DNA of 64,000 bases from Micromonospora endolithica (lineage in GTDB: Bacteria; Actinomycetota; Actinomycetes; Mycobacteriales; Micromonosporaceae). The stretch covers positions 186,001 through 250,000 of the forward strand of contig NZ_RBAK01000008.1 in the NCBI RefSeq assembly GCF_003626595.1. The letters are read 5' to 3'. Both the position numbers and the translations under genes were made by a program. This document shows positions 34,603 to 43,561 of this stretch, piece by piece (the first letter of the stretch is position 1; every line of letters begins with the position of its first letter). The notes beneath the pieces are model-generated. The model did not search any database. It had not been told where the DNA came from and saw only the letters and a program-made list of their open reading frames with translations.

Positions 34603-36189
34603 TCATGCCTTGTCCTCGCTGCCGGGGCCCTCGGGGGCCGGAGCCGCGCTCTCGGTGACGGCCGGGGTGCCGGTCGTGCCGCTGTCGGGGGTGATGCCGG
34701 CCATCAGCAGGCCGATCTCCTCGCGGGGGGTGTCCGGGCCGACGATGCCGATGATCCGACCCCGGTACATCACCGCGATCCGGTCGGCCAGCCCGATCAC
34801 CTCGTCCAGCTCGCTGGACACGACCATGACGGCGGTGCCGGCGTCGCGCTCGTGGATGACCTGGCTGTGGATGAACTCGATCGATCCCACGTCGACGCCG
34901 CGGGTGGGCTGGGCGGCGATGAGCAGCTTCAGCGGCCGGGACAGCTCCCGGGCCACGATCACCTTCTGCTGGTTGCCGCCGGAGAGGGTGCCCACCGGCG
35001 CGTCGGCCGAGGAGGTGCGGACGTCGAACTGCTCGATCCGCTCCTTCGCCGACGTGGCGATGGCGTCCGGCCGCAGCGCCAGACCCTTGCCGAACGGCGG
35101 CCGGTCGTAGATGTCCAGCACCAGGTTCTCCGCGACGGTGAACTCCTTGACCAGACCGTCGACGCTGCGGTCCTCGGGCACGTATCCGACGCCGGCGCGG
35201 AGCACCTTCTTGGTGGACCAGCCGTGCGTCTGCGCGCCGTCCAGGGTGACCGTGCCGGCGAGCGCGGGCCGCAGGCCCATGATCGCCTCGATCAGCTCGG
35301 TCTGGCCGTTGCCCTGCACGCCCGCCACGCCGAGCACCTCACCGGCGTGCACGGTCAGGTCGACACCGTCGACCGCGCGTACCTGCCGGTCGTCGTCCAC
35401 CACCAGGCCGGCGACCTCCAGGACCGGCCTGCCCGGCGCGGCGGTCTTCTTGTCCACGGTGAGGCGGACGCTGCGGCCGACCATCAGGGCGGCCAGCTCG
35501 TCCCGGCTGGCCTCCGGCGACGCGGTCCCGACGGTCTTCCCGCGCCGGATCACGGTGATCCGGTCGGCGATGGCCTTGACCTCGCCGAGCTTGTGGGTGA
35601 TGAAGACGATCGACTTGCCGGCGGCCTTGAGCGACCGCATCACGGTCAGCAGTTCCTCGGTCTCCTGCGGGGTGAGCACCGCGGTCGGCTCGTCCAGGAT
35701 CAGCAGGTCCACGTCGCGGGTGAGCGCCTTGACGATCTCCACCCGCTGCTGGATGCCGACCGGCAGATCCTCGACGATCGCGTCCGGGTCGACCCGCAGG
35801 TTGTAGCGGGCCGAGACGTCGGCCACCTCGCGGCGGGCCCGCCGCCGGTCCAGGAAGCCGCCGACGCCGCCGCGGACCTGCTCCGCGCCGAGCGCGATGT
35901 TCTCCGCGACGGTGAAGACCGGGACCAGCATGAAGTGCTGGTGCACCATGCCGATGCCGGCGGCGATCGCGTCCGACGGGCCCCTCAGCTTCAGCGGCTT
36001 GTCGTCGACCAGGATCTCGCCCTCGTCGGGCTGGTAGAGCCCGTACAGCACGTTCATCAGGGTCGACTTGCCGGCACCGTTCTCGCCGAGCAGGGCGTGG
36101 ATCTCTCCAGGCTCCACCGTCAGGTCGATGTGGTCGTTGGCGACCAGATCACCGAACCGTTTGGTGATGCCGCGCAGTTCGAGTCTCAG
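34603..36189 (-). CDS. Nucleoside ABC transporter ATPase, probable CTG start
   Basis: The 528-residue protein has two ATPase modules in tandem. The first has Walker A LLGENGAGKSTL and Walker B LILDEPTAVL; the second is degenerate (VAGVQGNGQTEL) with signature LSGGNQQK. This RbsA/RnsB layout fits the two-permease importer. No ATG, GTG or TTG starts the family N-terminus (RLELRGITKRFGDLVAND). The in-frame CTG at 36189 lies 5 nt after a perfect AGGAGG, so CTG initiation is likely. GTG 36117 would delete the first strands before Walker A. It lies 76 nt before permease 1. Confidence 0.93.
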   Translation of the reverse strand: MRLELRGITKRFGDLVANDHIDLTVEPGEIHALLGENGAGKSTLMNVLYGLYQPDEGEILVDDKPLKLRGPSDAIAAGIGMVHQHFMLVPVFTVAENIALGAEQVRGGVGGFLDRRRARREVADVSARYNLRVDPDAIVEDLPVGIQQRVEIVKALTRDVDLLILDEPTAVLTPQETEELLTVMRSLKAAGKSIVFITHKLGEVKAIADRITVIRRGKTVGTASPEASRDELAALMVGRSVRLTVDKKTAAPGRPVLEVAGLVVDDDRQVRAVDGVDLTVHAGEVLGVAGVQGNGQTELIEAIMGLRPALAGTVTLDGAQTHGWSTKKVLRAGVGYVPEDRSVDGLVKEFTVAENLVLDIYDRPPFGKGLALRPDAIATSAKERIEQFDVRTSSADAPVGTLSGGNQQKVIVARELSRPLKLLIAAQPTRGVDVGSIEFIHSQVIHERDAGTAVMVVSSELDEVIGLADRIAVMYRGRIIGIVGPDTPREEIGLLMAGITPDSGTTGTPAVTESAAPAPEGPGSEDKA

Positions 36190-36275
36190 CGCAACCTCCT
36201 GGAGTGCGAAGCGATGGTGCAGCGTAGCTGCCCGGGTGCCGCTGCCGGGGCGGACCCGTCGAGGGGTTCGGAGCG

Positions 36276-36326
36276 GATCGGCCGCCCCGGTGCCACGGTG
36301 TGCCCGCGGCGCCGGAGCGGCCGATC
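36276..36326 (-). terminator. Stem-loop between the lipoprotein and ATPase genes
   Basis: GATCGGCCGC (36276-36285) and GCGGCCGATC (36317-36326) form a perfect 10-bp stem with an internal-loop extension. It lies in the 198-nt gap after the BMP lipoprotein gene. A partial terminator here would make more binding protein than transporter. Confidence 0.45.
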
Positions 36327-36387
36327 GTGGTGCCGTGCCACTCCCGACCAGCCGGATGATCGTTCATCGCGGCCGGCCGGGGATGGA

Positions 36388-37467
36388 TCACTTCGGCTGA
36401 GCCGCGGACTCGACCTTGACGGTGCCGGCGGAGATGTCCGCCTTCAGCTTGTCGATCTCCGCCTTCAGCTCGGCCGGGACCTTGCTGTCGAACTCGTTGT
36501 ACGGCGCGAGCGAGACGCCGTTGTTGGCCAGGGTGCCCAGGAAGCCCGGGTCGGCCTCGAGCTTCTCCCCGTTGGCGGCCTTGAGCACGGCCTCCTTGAC
36601 GGCGTCCGGGATGTTCTTGACCACGGTGCTGATGATCGCCGGGCAGTCCGGGGTGCTCTTGCAGCCGTCGACGTCCACCCAGATGGTGTTGTACTTGCCG
36701 CCGGAGGCCTTGGCCGCACCGGTGGTGCCGAGGCCGGCGCCGCCGGCGACCGGCATGATGATGTCGGCGCCCTGGGCGACCAGCGCGTCGCTGACCTTCT
36801 TGCCCTCGTCCTGCTTCACGAAGTCGTTGGTGAAGGAACCCTTCTGGGTCGCCTTGTCCCAACCGAGGACGCGGACGTTCTTGCCCTTGGCCTGGTTGTA
36901 GTACGCGACGCCGTCGGCGTACCCGTCCATGAAGATGGTCACCGGCGGGATCGGCAGGCCGCCGTAGGTGCCCACCGCGTTGGTCTTGGTCATGCCGGCG
37001 GCCAGGTAACCGGCGAGGAAGCCGGCCTGGGCGGTGTCGAACTGCATCGGGTAGACGTTGGTCGACTCCACCTTCGCGTCGACGATGCCGAACTGCTGGT
37101 CCGGGTTCGCCTTCGCGATCTTCTCCGTGGCGGTGCCCATCAGGCCGCCGACGGCGAGGATGAAGTCGCAGTCCTGGTTGACGTACTGGGTCAGGTTGAC
37201 CTCGTAGTCCGCCTCGGCCTTCGACGCCGTGTACTTGGTCTCGATGTTGCTGTTCTCCGCCTTGGCGGCCTCCAGGCCGGCCCACGCCGAGGTGTTGAAC
37301 GACTTGTCGTCGATGCCACCGACATCGGTCACCATGCAGGCGTTGTACTTCTCGCCTCCGCCGGCGTTGTTGTTCTCTTCCGGGGCATCGCCACACGCGG
37401 CGGCGGTCAGCACGAGCCCACCCACCGCCAGCATCGAGGCGATCCGCATCCCACGCACCGAGCGCAA
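36388..37467 (-). CDS. BMP-family nucleoside-binding lipoprotein
   Basis: The 359-residue substrate-binding protein of the importer has a signal peptide with lipobox LTAAAC (Cys about residue 26), then KYNACMVTDVGGIDDKSFN, the Med/PnrA/BMP signature, and ILAVGGLMGTATEKIAKANPDQQFGIVD. BMP proteins bind nucleosides. TTG 37467 was chosen because AAGGAG lies 5 nt upstream; in-frame GTG 37458 and ATG 37449 are alternatives. It is first in the operon BMP-ATPase-permease-permease-cdd-deoA. Confidence 0.93.
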   Translation of the reverse strand: MRSVRGMRIASMLAVGGLVLTAAACGDAPEENNNAGGGEKYNACMVTDVGGIDDKSFNTSAWAGLEAAKAENSNIETKYTASKAEADYEVNLTQYVNQDCDFILAVGGLMGTATEKIAKANPDQQFGIVDAKVESTNVYPMQFDTAQAGFLAGYLAAGMTKTNAVGTYGGLPIPPVTIFMDGYADGVAYYNQAKGKNVRVLGWDKATQKGSFTNDFVKQDEGKKVSDALVAQGADIIMPVAGGAGLGTTGAAKASGGKYNTIWVDVDGCKSTPDCPAIISTVVKNIPDAVKEAVLKAANGEKLEADPGFLGTLANNGVSLAPYNEFDSKVPAELKAEIDKLKADISAGTVKVESAAQPK

Positions 37468-37725
37468 GACGTCTCCTTCCCATTGCCCGCCGCGGTTCAC
37501 ACGACGGGCAGCCCTTGACCGGCCTGCCCTGCGCCGCCGGCGTCCCACGTTACGGACGGGAGCGTACGCCCGCGCCCACCCACCGGCCGACAACTGTGCA
37601 CGACCGTTGGAGCCCTGTTACCCCTACGTAACCCTTGGGTGGGCCAGATCACTCTCGGTGCCGGCAGGAGGGCGTACGGGCGTAGCTTTTCGTCCGTTTT
37701 CCCGGGGCGCTCCCCTCGTTCGAAG

Positions 37726-38076
37726 CTACCGCCAGAAGACCGCGACCGCCGCGTTAACCAGGGTCAACCCGATGATCGCGAGGAAGTGGCCCCGGTTGAC
37801 CGCGTCCCGCTTCCGGGAGAAGAAGACCATGACAAAGATGAGCAACGCGAGCACCAGTTTGGTAACAAGCTTCGCCGGAGCGGGCTCGTCGCCGTCGCGG
37901 AGCGGGGCGGAGAGGCCGATGCCGGTCAGCAACATGATCACCGAGCCCCACAGCATGGCCGGGTTGATCCGCAGCCGGCCCAGGACGTACTGGGTGATCG
38001 CCCCGCCGAGCAGCAGCGCGAAGCCGATCAGATGGACATAGCGAAGTATCAGTCGAAGAGCTTCCACGCGCGCCAT
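37726..38076 (-). CDS. Small four-span membrane protein, unknown function
   Basis: The 116-residue protein has hydrophobic segments near residues 9-28 (LILRYVHLIGFALLLGGAI), 40-55, 66-86 and 97-115. Short actinobacterial membrane proteins of this type occur widely without a known role. There is no motif. It lies 38 nt downstream of the YhgE-like permease gene in the same direction and could be co-transcribed with it. Confidence 0.75.
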   Translation of the reverse strand: MARVEALRLILRYVHLIGFALLLGGAITQYVLGRLRINPAMLWGSVIMLLTGIGLSAPLRDGDEPAPAKLVTKLVLALLIFVMVFFSRKRDAVNRGHFLAIIGLTLVNAAVAVFWR

Positions 38077-38114
38077 CCTGCCCCATCAACGACGCTTTGT
38101 AGTAGGGGGTCCGC

Positions 38115-39104
38115 TCAGCCGGCCCGTCCCGGGCTGGTCGCCTCGCCCGCGCCGGCCGGCCGGCGCCCGCCCCGGTGCAGCAGGACCAGGGCGACGCCGA
38201 CCACGGCGTACCCGGTGAGCACCGCCAGCGCCCGGCCACCACCCGCGCCGTCGAAGTAGGCCGCAGAGCGAAGCAGGGTGGCGCCCGCGCCGACCGGCAG
38301 CCACTGCCCGATCTCCCCCCAGGGCTGCGGGAGCAGCTCCGGCGCGGCACCGACCGCGGACAGCGGGTTGCCGACCAGGAACACCAGCACCGCGCCCAGC
38401 CCGAGACCGACACGTCCGAGCAGGGCGCCGAGCCCGGCCACTGTCGCTGCGGCGGCAGTGGCGAAGAGCCCGATGGCGCCCACCTCGGCCAGCCGGTCGC
38501 CGTCGATCACGCCGAGCCAGCCGTGCAGCACGGCCGCGCCGACCGGGCCGGCGAGGGCGCCGTAGGCCACCAACCCCACCAGTCGCCCGGCCCGGCCCTG
38601 GACCAGCAGGGTCAACAGCACCCCGGCGAGCATGCTGGCCAGGGCCAGCGGCAGGAAACCGGCGGCGAAACCGGCACCCCGCGGGTCGTCCGGATCGCCG
38701 GGCACCACGTCGACCACGGGTACCGGCCGTCCGGCCGAGAGCTGACCGGCGGCCTCGGTGAGCAGCGCGGCGACGGCGGGTGCGGCGGCGGAGGCGGTGT
38801 GCAGGGAGATGCCGTCCTCACCGGCGACTAAGGCGGCGTACACCTCCCGGTCGCGCAACGCCCGATCGGCCGCCGCCGCGTCGGCGACGGTGGTCACCGC
38901 GAAGGCCGCGGGACGGACGGCGGCGAGCCGGCCGGCGAGTTCGCCGGCGACCGGCGCGGGGCCCGCCACGGCGACCGGGAGGTCGCGCGGCGCGAGGTTC
39001 GCCGCTGGTGCCGCGAACAGGGGTACGAGCAGCGCCTGGAGGCCGACCGCCAGGACGGCCACGAGGGCGGCGAGCAGCAGGGGTGACCGGGTACGGGCCG
39101 ACAT
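38115..39104 (-). CDS. YhgE/Pip-like ABC-2-type membrane protein
   Basis: The 329-residue protein has one N-terminal span (LLLAALVAVLAVGLQALLVPL), an extracytoplasmic domain (residues 35-155) and five or so C-terminal spans. This resembles YhgE/phage-infection-type or ABC-2 exporter permeases. No ATPase is adjacent. ATG 39104 was taken because AAGGAG lies 5 nt upstream. It is divergent from a TetR regulator, and one copy of the shared operator lies just upstream of its start, so TetR repression and substrate-induced export are likely. Confidence 0.75.
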   Translation of the reverse strand: MSARTRSPLLLAALVAVLAVGLQALLVPLFAAPAANLAPRDLPVAVAGPAPVAGELAGRLAAVRPAAFAVTTVADAAAADRALRDREVYAALVAGEDGISLHTASAAAPAVAALLTEAAGQLSAGRPVPVVDVVPGDPDDPRGAGFAAGFLPLALASMLAGVLLTLLVQGRAGRLVGLVAYGALAGPVGAAVLHGWLGVIDGDRLAEVGAIGLFATAAAATVAGLGALLGRVGLGLGAVLVFLVGNPLSAVGAAPELLPQPWGEIGQWLPVGAGATLLRSAAYFDGAGGGRALAVLTGYAVVGVALVLLHRGGRRPAGAGEATSPGRAG

Positions 39105-39117
39105 GCGCACTCCTTAA

Positions 39118-39189
39118 AACGAATGCTCGTTCTCTTTGATGTCCAGCCTGCACCCCGGTCGATGGCAGCGTCAAGAACGAGCGTTCGCT
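39118..39189. promoter_or_regulatory. Paired TetR operators
   Basis: AACGAATGCTCGTTCT (39118-39133) and AGAACGAGCGTTCGCT (39174-39189) are inverted copies of each other, each with AACGA and TCGTT arms. The first lies 13 nt before the permease start, the second just upstream of the -10 of the TetR gene. Confidence 0.7.
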
Positions 39190-39190
39190 T

Positions 39191-39196
39191 TAGGAT
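39191..39196 (+). promoter_or_regulatory. -10 element of the leaderless tetR promoter
   Basis: TAGGAT lies exactly 7 nt before the GTG at 39204. The second TetR operator ends 1 nt upstream, so a bound dimer would block RNA polymerase. Confidence 0.55.
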
Positions 39197-39203
39197 GTGT
39201 CCC

Positions 39204-39800
39204 GTGCCACGAGTGCCCGAGGAACACCTCGCCGCCCGCCGTCGCCAGATCGTCGACGCGGCCCGCCGCTGCTTCCTGCGCGAAGGCTTCCACCGCGCGA
39301 CCATGCAGGACGTCATCGCCGAGGCGGGGCTGTCCGTCGGGGCGGTCTACCGCTACTTCCCGAGCAAGGCCGACCTGATCACGGCCATCGCCGAGGACGC
39401 GATCGGCGGCGCGGGTGGGGTGCTCGCCGAGACCATCCGCCAGGACCCGCCCCTGCCGCTGCTGGAAGCGCTGGACCGCATTCTGGCCTACGTGGAGACC
39501 CAGGCCGGAGAGGAGGGCGTGCTGCGGATCGCCATCCAGGTCTGGGGCGAGGCGCAGCGGGACCCGGCGCTGGGCGCCTTCGTCGCCGCCACGTACAACG
39601 GCTTACGTCGCCACTTCGAGACGCTCGCCCGACAGGCGCAGCGCACCGGGGAGATATCGGCCGAGGCCGACCCCGAGGCCGTCGCCGCCGCCCTCTTCGC
39701 CCTGGTGCCGGGCTGGCTCCTCCAGGTCGTCCTCACCGGCGGACCGGACCGCGAGACCTACCTCGCCGGCGTCCGCACGCTCCTGCAACCCACCCGCTGA
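39204..39800 (+). CDS. TetR-family transcriptional regulator
   Basis: The 198-residue regulator has the TetR helix-turn-helix RRRQIVDAARRCFLREGF, then TMQDVIAEAGLSVGAVYRYFPSKADLI. The C-terminal helical domain would bind an unknown ligand. GTG 39204 was chosen from the leaderless -10 spacing. It is divergent from the YhgE-like permease with matched operators at both promoters, the standard arrangement of a local exporter repressor. A strong hairpin follows at 39817-39844. Confidence 0.92.
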   Translation: MPRVPEEHLAARRRQIVDAARRCFLREGFHRATMQDVIAEAGLSVGAVYRYFPSKADLITAIAEDAIGGAGGVLAETIRQDPPLPLLEALDRILAYVETQAGEEGVLRIAIQVWGEAQRDPALGAFVAATYNGLRRHFETLARQAQRTGEISAEADPEAVAAALFALVPGWLLQVVLTGGPDRETYLAGVRTLLQPTR

Positions 39801-39816
39801 CCCCACGAACGACGAC

Positions 39817-39844
39817 GGGGCGGACACCGGTCGGTGTCCGCCCC
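39817..39844. terminator. Bidirectional hairpin between tetR and the sugar permease
   Basis: GGGGCGGACACC (39817-39828) pairs with GGTGTCCGCCCC (39833-39844) around a 4-nt loop, between two convergent stop codons. Confidence 0.75.
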
Positions 39845-39866
39845 CGTCGCGACCGTCGTCCCCCGG

Positions 39867-40781
39867 TCAGCCCTTCGTGCCGCCGGCGGTGAGGCCGGCC
39901 ACGAGGTGCCGCTGGGCGACCATGAACACCAGGCCGGCCGGGATGGTGACCAGCACCGCCGCCGCCGTCAGGTACTCCCACTGCGGGTTGAACTGCGGCA
40001 CGAACTGCTGGAGTCCGTACGCCAGGGTGAACTTGTCGTCGGTCTGGATGAACGCCGACGCGTACATCACCTCGCCCCACGCGGTGAGGAAGGTGTAGAA
40101 GGCGGTCACCGCCACGGCCGGTCGGGCCAGCGGCAGGATGACCCGCCAGAAGATGGCGAACGGGCCGCAGCCGTCCAGCGCCGCCGCCTCGTCCAGCGAG
40201 GTGGGGATGGAGTCGAAGTAGCCCTTCAACATCCAGGCGCAGAACGGCACCGCGATGGTCAGGTACGCGATGATCAGCGCCGGCAGCGTGTTGATCAGTC
40301 CCAACCGGGCCATGATCGTGTAGATCGGCACGATCAGGATGGCCGCCGGGAACATCTGGGTGACCAGGAAGGTCAGCATCAGTGGCCGGCGACCGGGGAA
40401 GTTGAACCGGGACACCGCGTAGCCGGTGGTGGCCGAGAAGAAGATGCCGATGAGCATCGTGAACGCCGCGACGATCACCGAGTTCAGCAGCCACTTCGGG
40501 AAGTTGGTGTCGAACAGCACGTAGCTGTAGTTGGCCAGGGTCGGGTCCTTGACCAGGGTGATGTCGCTGCTCTGCACCGCGTACCCGGGCTTGAACGAGG
40601 ACAGCAGCACCCAGACGATCGGGCCGAGCGCGATCAGCGAGGCCACGATCAGCGTCCCGTGCAGCAGCAGGGACTTGGCCGGGCTGCGCCGGCTGCGACC
40701 GGGCCGCCTGACCGCCCGGGTCTTCGCGCCCGCCGCGGCCACCGCGGGACTCGCCGCCACCGGGGTTGTCAGCTGGCTCAT
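39867..40781 (-). CDS. Carbohydrate ABC transporter permease (MalG-like)
   Basis: The 304-residue protein has six spans and the EAA loop (DEAAALDGCGPFAIFWRVILPLARPA) that contacts the ATPase. It follows the MalF-like gene by 1 nt and is the last gene of the EFG operon. No ATPase gene is present in the cluster; in actinobacteria a shared MsiK-type ATPase usually energises such importers. Alpha-glucosides are the likely cargo because an alpha-glucosidase gene shares the operator type. Confidence 0.94.
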   Translation of the reverse strand: MSQLTTPVAASPAVAAAGAKTRAVRRPGRSRRSPAKSLLLHGTLIVASLIALGPIVWVLLSSFKPGYAVQSSDITLVKDPTLANYSYVLFDTNFPKWLLNSVIVAAFTMLIGIFFSATTGYAVSRFNFPGRRPLMLTFLVTQMFPAAILIVPIYTIMARLGLINTLPALIIAYLTIAVPFCAWMLKGYFDSIPTSLDEAAALDGCGPFAIFWRVILPLARPAVAVTAFYTFLTAWGEVMYASAFIQTDDKFTLAYGLQQFVPQFNPQWEYLTAAAVLVTIPAGLVFMVAQRHLVAGLTAGGTKG

Positions 40782-40782
40782 G

Positions 40783-41802
40783 TCACCACACCTCGCCTTG
40801 CTTGCGCAGCAGCCGCCGGTAGAACACCGAGAACACCAGCAGGATCGACAGGATCAGCACGCCGTAGGTGGAGGCGAGCGAGTAGTTGCGGATGCCCTCG
40901 AAGGCGGCCTTGAACGCGCCCGTCACCAGGATCTCGGTCTCCCCGGCCGGCTGTCCCTCGGTCACCAGGAAGATGATCGGGAACATGTTGAACGTCCAGA
41001 TCGTGCCGAGCAGGATCACCGTCATGCTGACCGGGCGCAGGCCCGGCAGGGTGATGTTGCGGAACCGCTGCCACGCCGACGCGCCGTCGATCTCGGCCGC
41101 CTCGTACAGCTCGCCGGGAATCGTCTGCATGCCGCCGAGCAGGGCGACCATCATGAACGGCACGCCGAGCCAGATGTTGGTGATGATGGCGGTGAACAGT
41201 GACGTCCACTGGTTGGCGAACCAGTCGACCGGGTCGATGCCGAACGAGGTGAGCAGCGAGTTCGCCAGGCCGAAGCGCTCGTTGAAGATGAACTTCCAGG
41301 CGAAGGCGCTGACGAAGGCCGGCACCGCCCAGGGCAGCACCAGCAGCACCCGGTAGAGGCCACGGCCCCACATCGGGCGGTTGAGCATGACGGCCAGGCC
41401 GAGACCGAGGCCGTAGTGGAACACGACGCACGCGACGGTCCAGATCAACGTGATGCCGGTCCACTGCCAGAACTGGCCGACGTTGCCGGAGAGCACGTTT
41501 ATGTAGTTGTCGAGGCCGACGAACCGCCACGCGTTGTCGTTCGTCTCGCACACCTCGGCGCCGGTGATCGACTTGAAGCAGGTCTCCGCGGCCTGGTTGG
41601 CCTCGGTGAGGTTGGTCAGGGAGATCCAGATCCCGCGGAACAGCGGGTAGAAGATCAGCACCGCCAGGACGATGACGACGGGCAGGACCATGGCCCAGGC
41701 GTACCAGTGCTTGTCCCAGCTGCGGCGCAGCCGGGAGGTGCGAGCGGGGCGGCGGCCGGACGGCACGGACGGTGGCGCCGGCTCGGCTGTCACAGTGGTC
41801 AT
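40783..41802 (-). CDS. Carbohydrate ABC transporter permease (MalF-like)
   Basis: The 339-residue protein has a basic N-terminus, then six to seven spans and the EAA loop YEAAEIDGASAWQRFRNITLPGLRP near residue 230-255. A periplasm-side loop after the first span contains paired cysteines (AETCFKSITGAEVCE). It lies between malE-like and malG-like genes with a 107-nt gap before it. It is the MalF partner in the importer. Confidence 0.94.
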   Translation of the reverse strand: MTTVTAEPAPPSVPSGRRPARTSRLRRSWDKHWYAWAMVLPVVIVLAVLIFYPLFRGIWISLTNLTEANQAAETCFKSITGAEVCETNDNAWRFVGLDNYINVLSGNVGQFWQWTGITLIWTVACVVFHYGLGLGLAVMLNRPMWGRGLYRVLLVLPWAVPAFVSAFAWKFIFNERFGLANSLLTSFGIDPVDWFANQWTSLFTAIITNIWLGVPFMMVALLGGMQTIPGELYEAAEIDGASAWQRFRNITLPGLRPVSMTVILLGTIWTFNMFPIIFLVTEGQPAGETEILVTGAFKAAFEGIRNYSLASTYGVLILSILLVFSVFYRRLLRKQGEVW

Positions 41803-41909
41803 CAGCTGTGCTCCAGGGAGAGATCCGGCAGGGCCGCGAACCCGAAGGTCACGCGACCCTGCCGGATGCCGAAGGTGTGCGCCGGCCGCTGCCAGCGCCA
41901 GCGGTCAGG

Positions 41910-43211
41910 TCAGAGCCCGTAGGACGGGACGACCTCGGCCTTGTACTTCTTGGCGACCTCGTCGAGCGCGGCCTTCGGGTCCTTGTTCTGGATGATGACC
42001 TCGGTGGCCATCTGGTCCAGCGGGCCGAAGAACTGGCCGGCCTCGGGGATCCACGGGCGGCCGATGCCGGCCTCGACGACGGGCTGGTACGCCGCGACGA
42101 TCGGGTTGTTCTTGACCGAGTCGAGCTCGTAGGCCGACTTGCGGGTCGGCAGCAGGCCCAGCTTCTCCGACAGGAACGCCTGGGACTCGGCGGAGCTCAT
42201 GAACTTCACGAACGCGATGGCCGCGTCGACCTTCTCCTGCGGCATGCCGGACCAGATCGTGTAGTTGTGGCCGCCGACCGGGCCACCGGCCTTGGCGGAA
42301 CCACCCGGCACCGGGGCGATGCCCAGGTTGTCCAGGCCACCGAAGGCGGGAGCGGTCTTGACGTTGTTGACCTCCCACGGGCCGTTGATGACCATGGCGA
42401 CCTTGTTCTCCTTGAAGAGGGTCATCATGGTGCCGTAGGAGTCGTTGGCGGACGGCTTGGCGGCCGCACCGCTGGCGATCAGGTCCTTGGCGATCTTCAG
42501 CCCGGCGACGTTCTGCTCCGAGTTGATGGTGATCTTCTTGGACTCGGTGTCGATCAGGTCGCCACCCTCGCCGTACATGAACGGCAGCATGAAGTAGCCG
42601 GCCGGGTTGATGTAGACACCCTCGGCGCCGGTCTTCTGCTTGATGGTCTGCGAGACCGTCTTCAGCTCGGCCCAGGTCTTGGGCGGCGCGCTGATGCCGG
42701 CCTTGGTGAGCAGGTCCTTGTTGTACATGAGCGACAGGGTGTCGGTCACCTGCGGGACGCCGTAGGTCTTGCCGTCGAACTTGTTCGAGGCGAGCGGGGT
42801 CTCCAGGAAGTCCGACTCGTCGCTGAGCAGCTCGGAGCCGTCCAGCGCGTAGAGGTGACCGAGGGAGGCGAACTCCGGCACCCAGGCCACCTCGGCCCGC
42901 AGGATGTCCGGCGCGCCCGTCTTGGCCTGCGCGGCGGTCTTGAACTTGTTCTGCGCCTCACCGAACGGGACCGACTGGTAGTTGATCTTGACGTTCGGGT
43001 AGGTCTGGTTGAACTTGGTGATCAGCTCCTGGAACGCCGGACCCTCGTTCTTCGGGTCGGACGTGTCCCACCAGGTGAGTTCGGCGTTGAGAGCTGCGGG
43101 ATCCGCCTTCGGCGTCTCCTCCGTGGCCTTGTCCTCCCCGCCACAGGCGGTGAGGGCGAGAGCAAGGGTGGTGGAGGCGAGTACGGCGATCCCCTTGGCT
43201 GTGCGACGCAT
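41910..43211 (-). CDS. Extracellular sugar-binding lipoprotein (MalE-like)
   Basis: The 433-residue protein has a signal peptide with lipobox LALTAC (Cys about residue 23), then AELTWWDTSDPKNEG and INYQSVPFGEAQNKFKTAA, family-1 solute-binding features. VAMVINGPWEVNNVK, a MalE-type motif, lies near the middle. ATG 43211 was chosen because AGGAG lies 6 nt upstream. The operon malE-F-G starts here; a LacI-type inverted repeat lies at 43279-43297 before it. Maltose-type or other alpha-glucosides are likely ligands. Confidence 0.93.
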   Translation of the reverse strand: MRRTAKGIAVLASTTLALALTACGGEDKATEETPKADPAALNAELTWWDTSDPKNEGPAFQELITKFNQTYPNVKINYQSVPFGEAQNKFKTAAQAKTGAPDILRAEVAWVPEFASLGHLYALDGSELLSDESDFLETPLASNKFDGKTYGVPQVTDTLSLMYNKDLLTKAGISAPPKTWAELKTVSQTIKQKTGAEGVYINPAGYFMLPFMYGEGGDLIDTESKKITINSEQNVAGLKIAKDLIASGAAAKPSANDSYGTMMTLFKENKVAMVINGPWEVNNVKTAPAFGGLDNLGIAPVPGGSAKAGGPVGGHNYTIWSGMPQEKVDAAIAFVKFMSSAESQAFLSEKLGLLPTRKSAYELDSVKNNPIVAAYQPVVEAGIGRPWIPEAGQFFGPLDQMATEVIIQNKDPKAALDEVAKKYKAEVVPSYGL

Positions 43212-43278
43212 GTTCGCTCCTAGATTGCCTGCCGGGTATCGGCGCGACGGTAGCAAGAAGTTTCGGGATTAGAAACCC

Positions 43279-43297
43279 CTTGCGAACGCGCTTGCAA
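43279..43297. promoter_or_regulatory. LacI-type operator upstream of malE
   Basis: CTTGCGAACGCGCTTGCAA contains an imperfect palindrome TTGC-A-GCGC-T-GCAA when read on the minus strand. It lies 68 nt upstream of the MalE-like start. Related GCAAGAA half-sites lie before the LacI-type gene and the alpha-glucosidase. The rest of the 350-nt gap between malE and the regulator shows no gene. Confidence 0.55.
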
Positions 43298-43507
43298 CAA
43301 CCGAGCCCGTCTTGTCATCTGACAATCCCTCGCATGGTGCCTTTGGGACAAATTACCGGGCGGCGACGTGGCCAACATCCCACCACGGTGATCGCGTTGA
43401 GACCGTACGTCACCTGCGCGTCCCCAGCCGGAGCGACGCGATGGGCGAAATCTGCCGGTCCCCCACCAGCCGGCCGAGCGGTTCGACGATCATGACTGCT
43501 CGAATCT

Positions 43508-43555
43508 GCAAGAACTTGCCGAGCACTGCGCAAGAACTACTCAGTGAGCTACAGT
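43508..43555 (+). promoter_or_regulatory. Autoregulatory operators and leaderless promoter of the LacI-type gene
   Basis: GCAAG-AA-CTTGC (43508-43519) is a perfect short palindrome. CTGCGCAAGAA (43526-43536) matches most of the palindrome at 45400. The -10 TACAGT (43550-43555) lies 6 nt before the ATG at 43562. Confidence 0.55.
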
Positions 43556-43561
43556 GCCGCC

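Noticed and set aside
43280..43533. Two short opposing frames in the malE-regulator gap
   Set aside because: No ribosome site, biased composition and overlap with operator sequences.
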